Translations under genes and position numbers: made by a program | In this document: positions 63,438 to 64,000 of the stretch, in pieces | Position numbering within the stretch: the first letter of the stretch is position 1 | How the letters are laid out: every line of letters begins with the position of its first letter | Source: Robbsia sp. KACC 23696 | GTDB taxonomy: Bacteria; Pseudomonadota; Gammaproteobacteria; Burkholderiales; Burkholderiaceae | NCBI RefSeq assembly: GCF_039852015.1 | Contig: NZ_CP156626.1 | Location: forward strand, 2,576,249 to 2,640,248 | Length of the DNA stretch: 64,000 nt | Reading direction: 5' to 3' | The notes under the pieces: generated by a model | What the model saw: only the letters and a program-made list of their open reading frames with translations | Database searches by the model: none | What the model was told of the DNA's origin: nothing

Positions 63438-64000
<563 letters not shown>

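Overview
The window looks like an ordinary chromosomal segment of a betaproteobacterium in the family Burkholderiaceae (Burkholderia, Paraburkholderia or Robbsia-like). I base this on high GC content, on the order thrS-infC-rpmI-rplT-pheS-pheT-ihfA-merR-tRNA-Pro, on the pst-phoU-phoB-phoR cluster beside ppx and ppk, and on the protein sequences. This is inference from sequence reading, without a database search. I see no insertion sequence, prophage, integrase, CRISPR array or rRNA operon. Most genes are housekeeping or core regulatory genes.

Layout from left to right. 1-1 kb: an edge-truncated glycine-zipper surface protein and a very small Gly/Pro/His lipoprotein. 1-5 kb: an AI-2E-type permease, then the peroxide-detoxification pair ahpC and ahpF. 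5-9.3 kb: a minus-strand signalling operon with a membrane-anchored Hpt/CheA-like kinase, a very small MCP-like protein, a CheX-like phosphatase and a CheY-like receiver. 9.5-13.3 kb: a RidA protein, a glutathione S-transferase and two alkylation-repair genes (ogt and an Ada-AlkA fusion). 13.3-20 kb: a LysR regulator divergent from an FAD hydroxyacid dehydrogenase, a classical chemoreceptor, a PilZ/YcgR-like flagellar brake and a small secreted protein. 20.3-29.5 kb: the translation and IHF cluster, framed by tRNA-Pro(GGG) and tRNA-Val(GAC).

29.6-41.8 kb: relA with an upstream ridA, a 3-ketoacid CoA-transferase operon (scoA-scoB-hydrolase), a thioesterase, aroC, an LplT-like MFS protein, a CBS protein, a YihY protein, tRNA-Arg(TCT) and uppP. 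41.8-46.5 kb: a 700-base gap with an orphan intrinsic terminator (candidate sRNA), an aldose epimerase, nlpD, a lipoprotein, an orphan LuxR-type response regulator and rpsU with a long structured leader. 46.7-55.7 kb: a sugar kinase, a bestrophin-like channel, hisC, a diguanylate cyclase, olsB, sixA, tRNA-Pro(TGG) and a GGDEF-EAL protein. 55.8-64 kb: ppx and ppk, divergent across a Pho-box-like promoter, then phoR, phoB, phoU and the end of pstB.

Three themes connect the genes. The first is phosphate and polyphosphate control: pstB, phoU, phoBR, ppk, ppx, plus relA for stringent response. The second is motility and c-di-GMP signalling: two MCP-type proteins, the membrane kinase operon, the PilZ brake, one diguanylate cyclase and one GGDEF-EAL protein. 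The third is translation. The items most worth a second look are the membrane Hpt kinase/CheX/CheY operon, the rpsU leader hairpin, the orphan-terminator transcript near 42.3 kb, the AUC start of infC and the dyad plus Pho box before ppk. Nothing here lets me claim a wholly new system; the kinase operon is the closest candidate.
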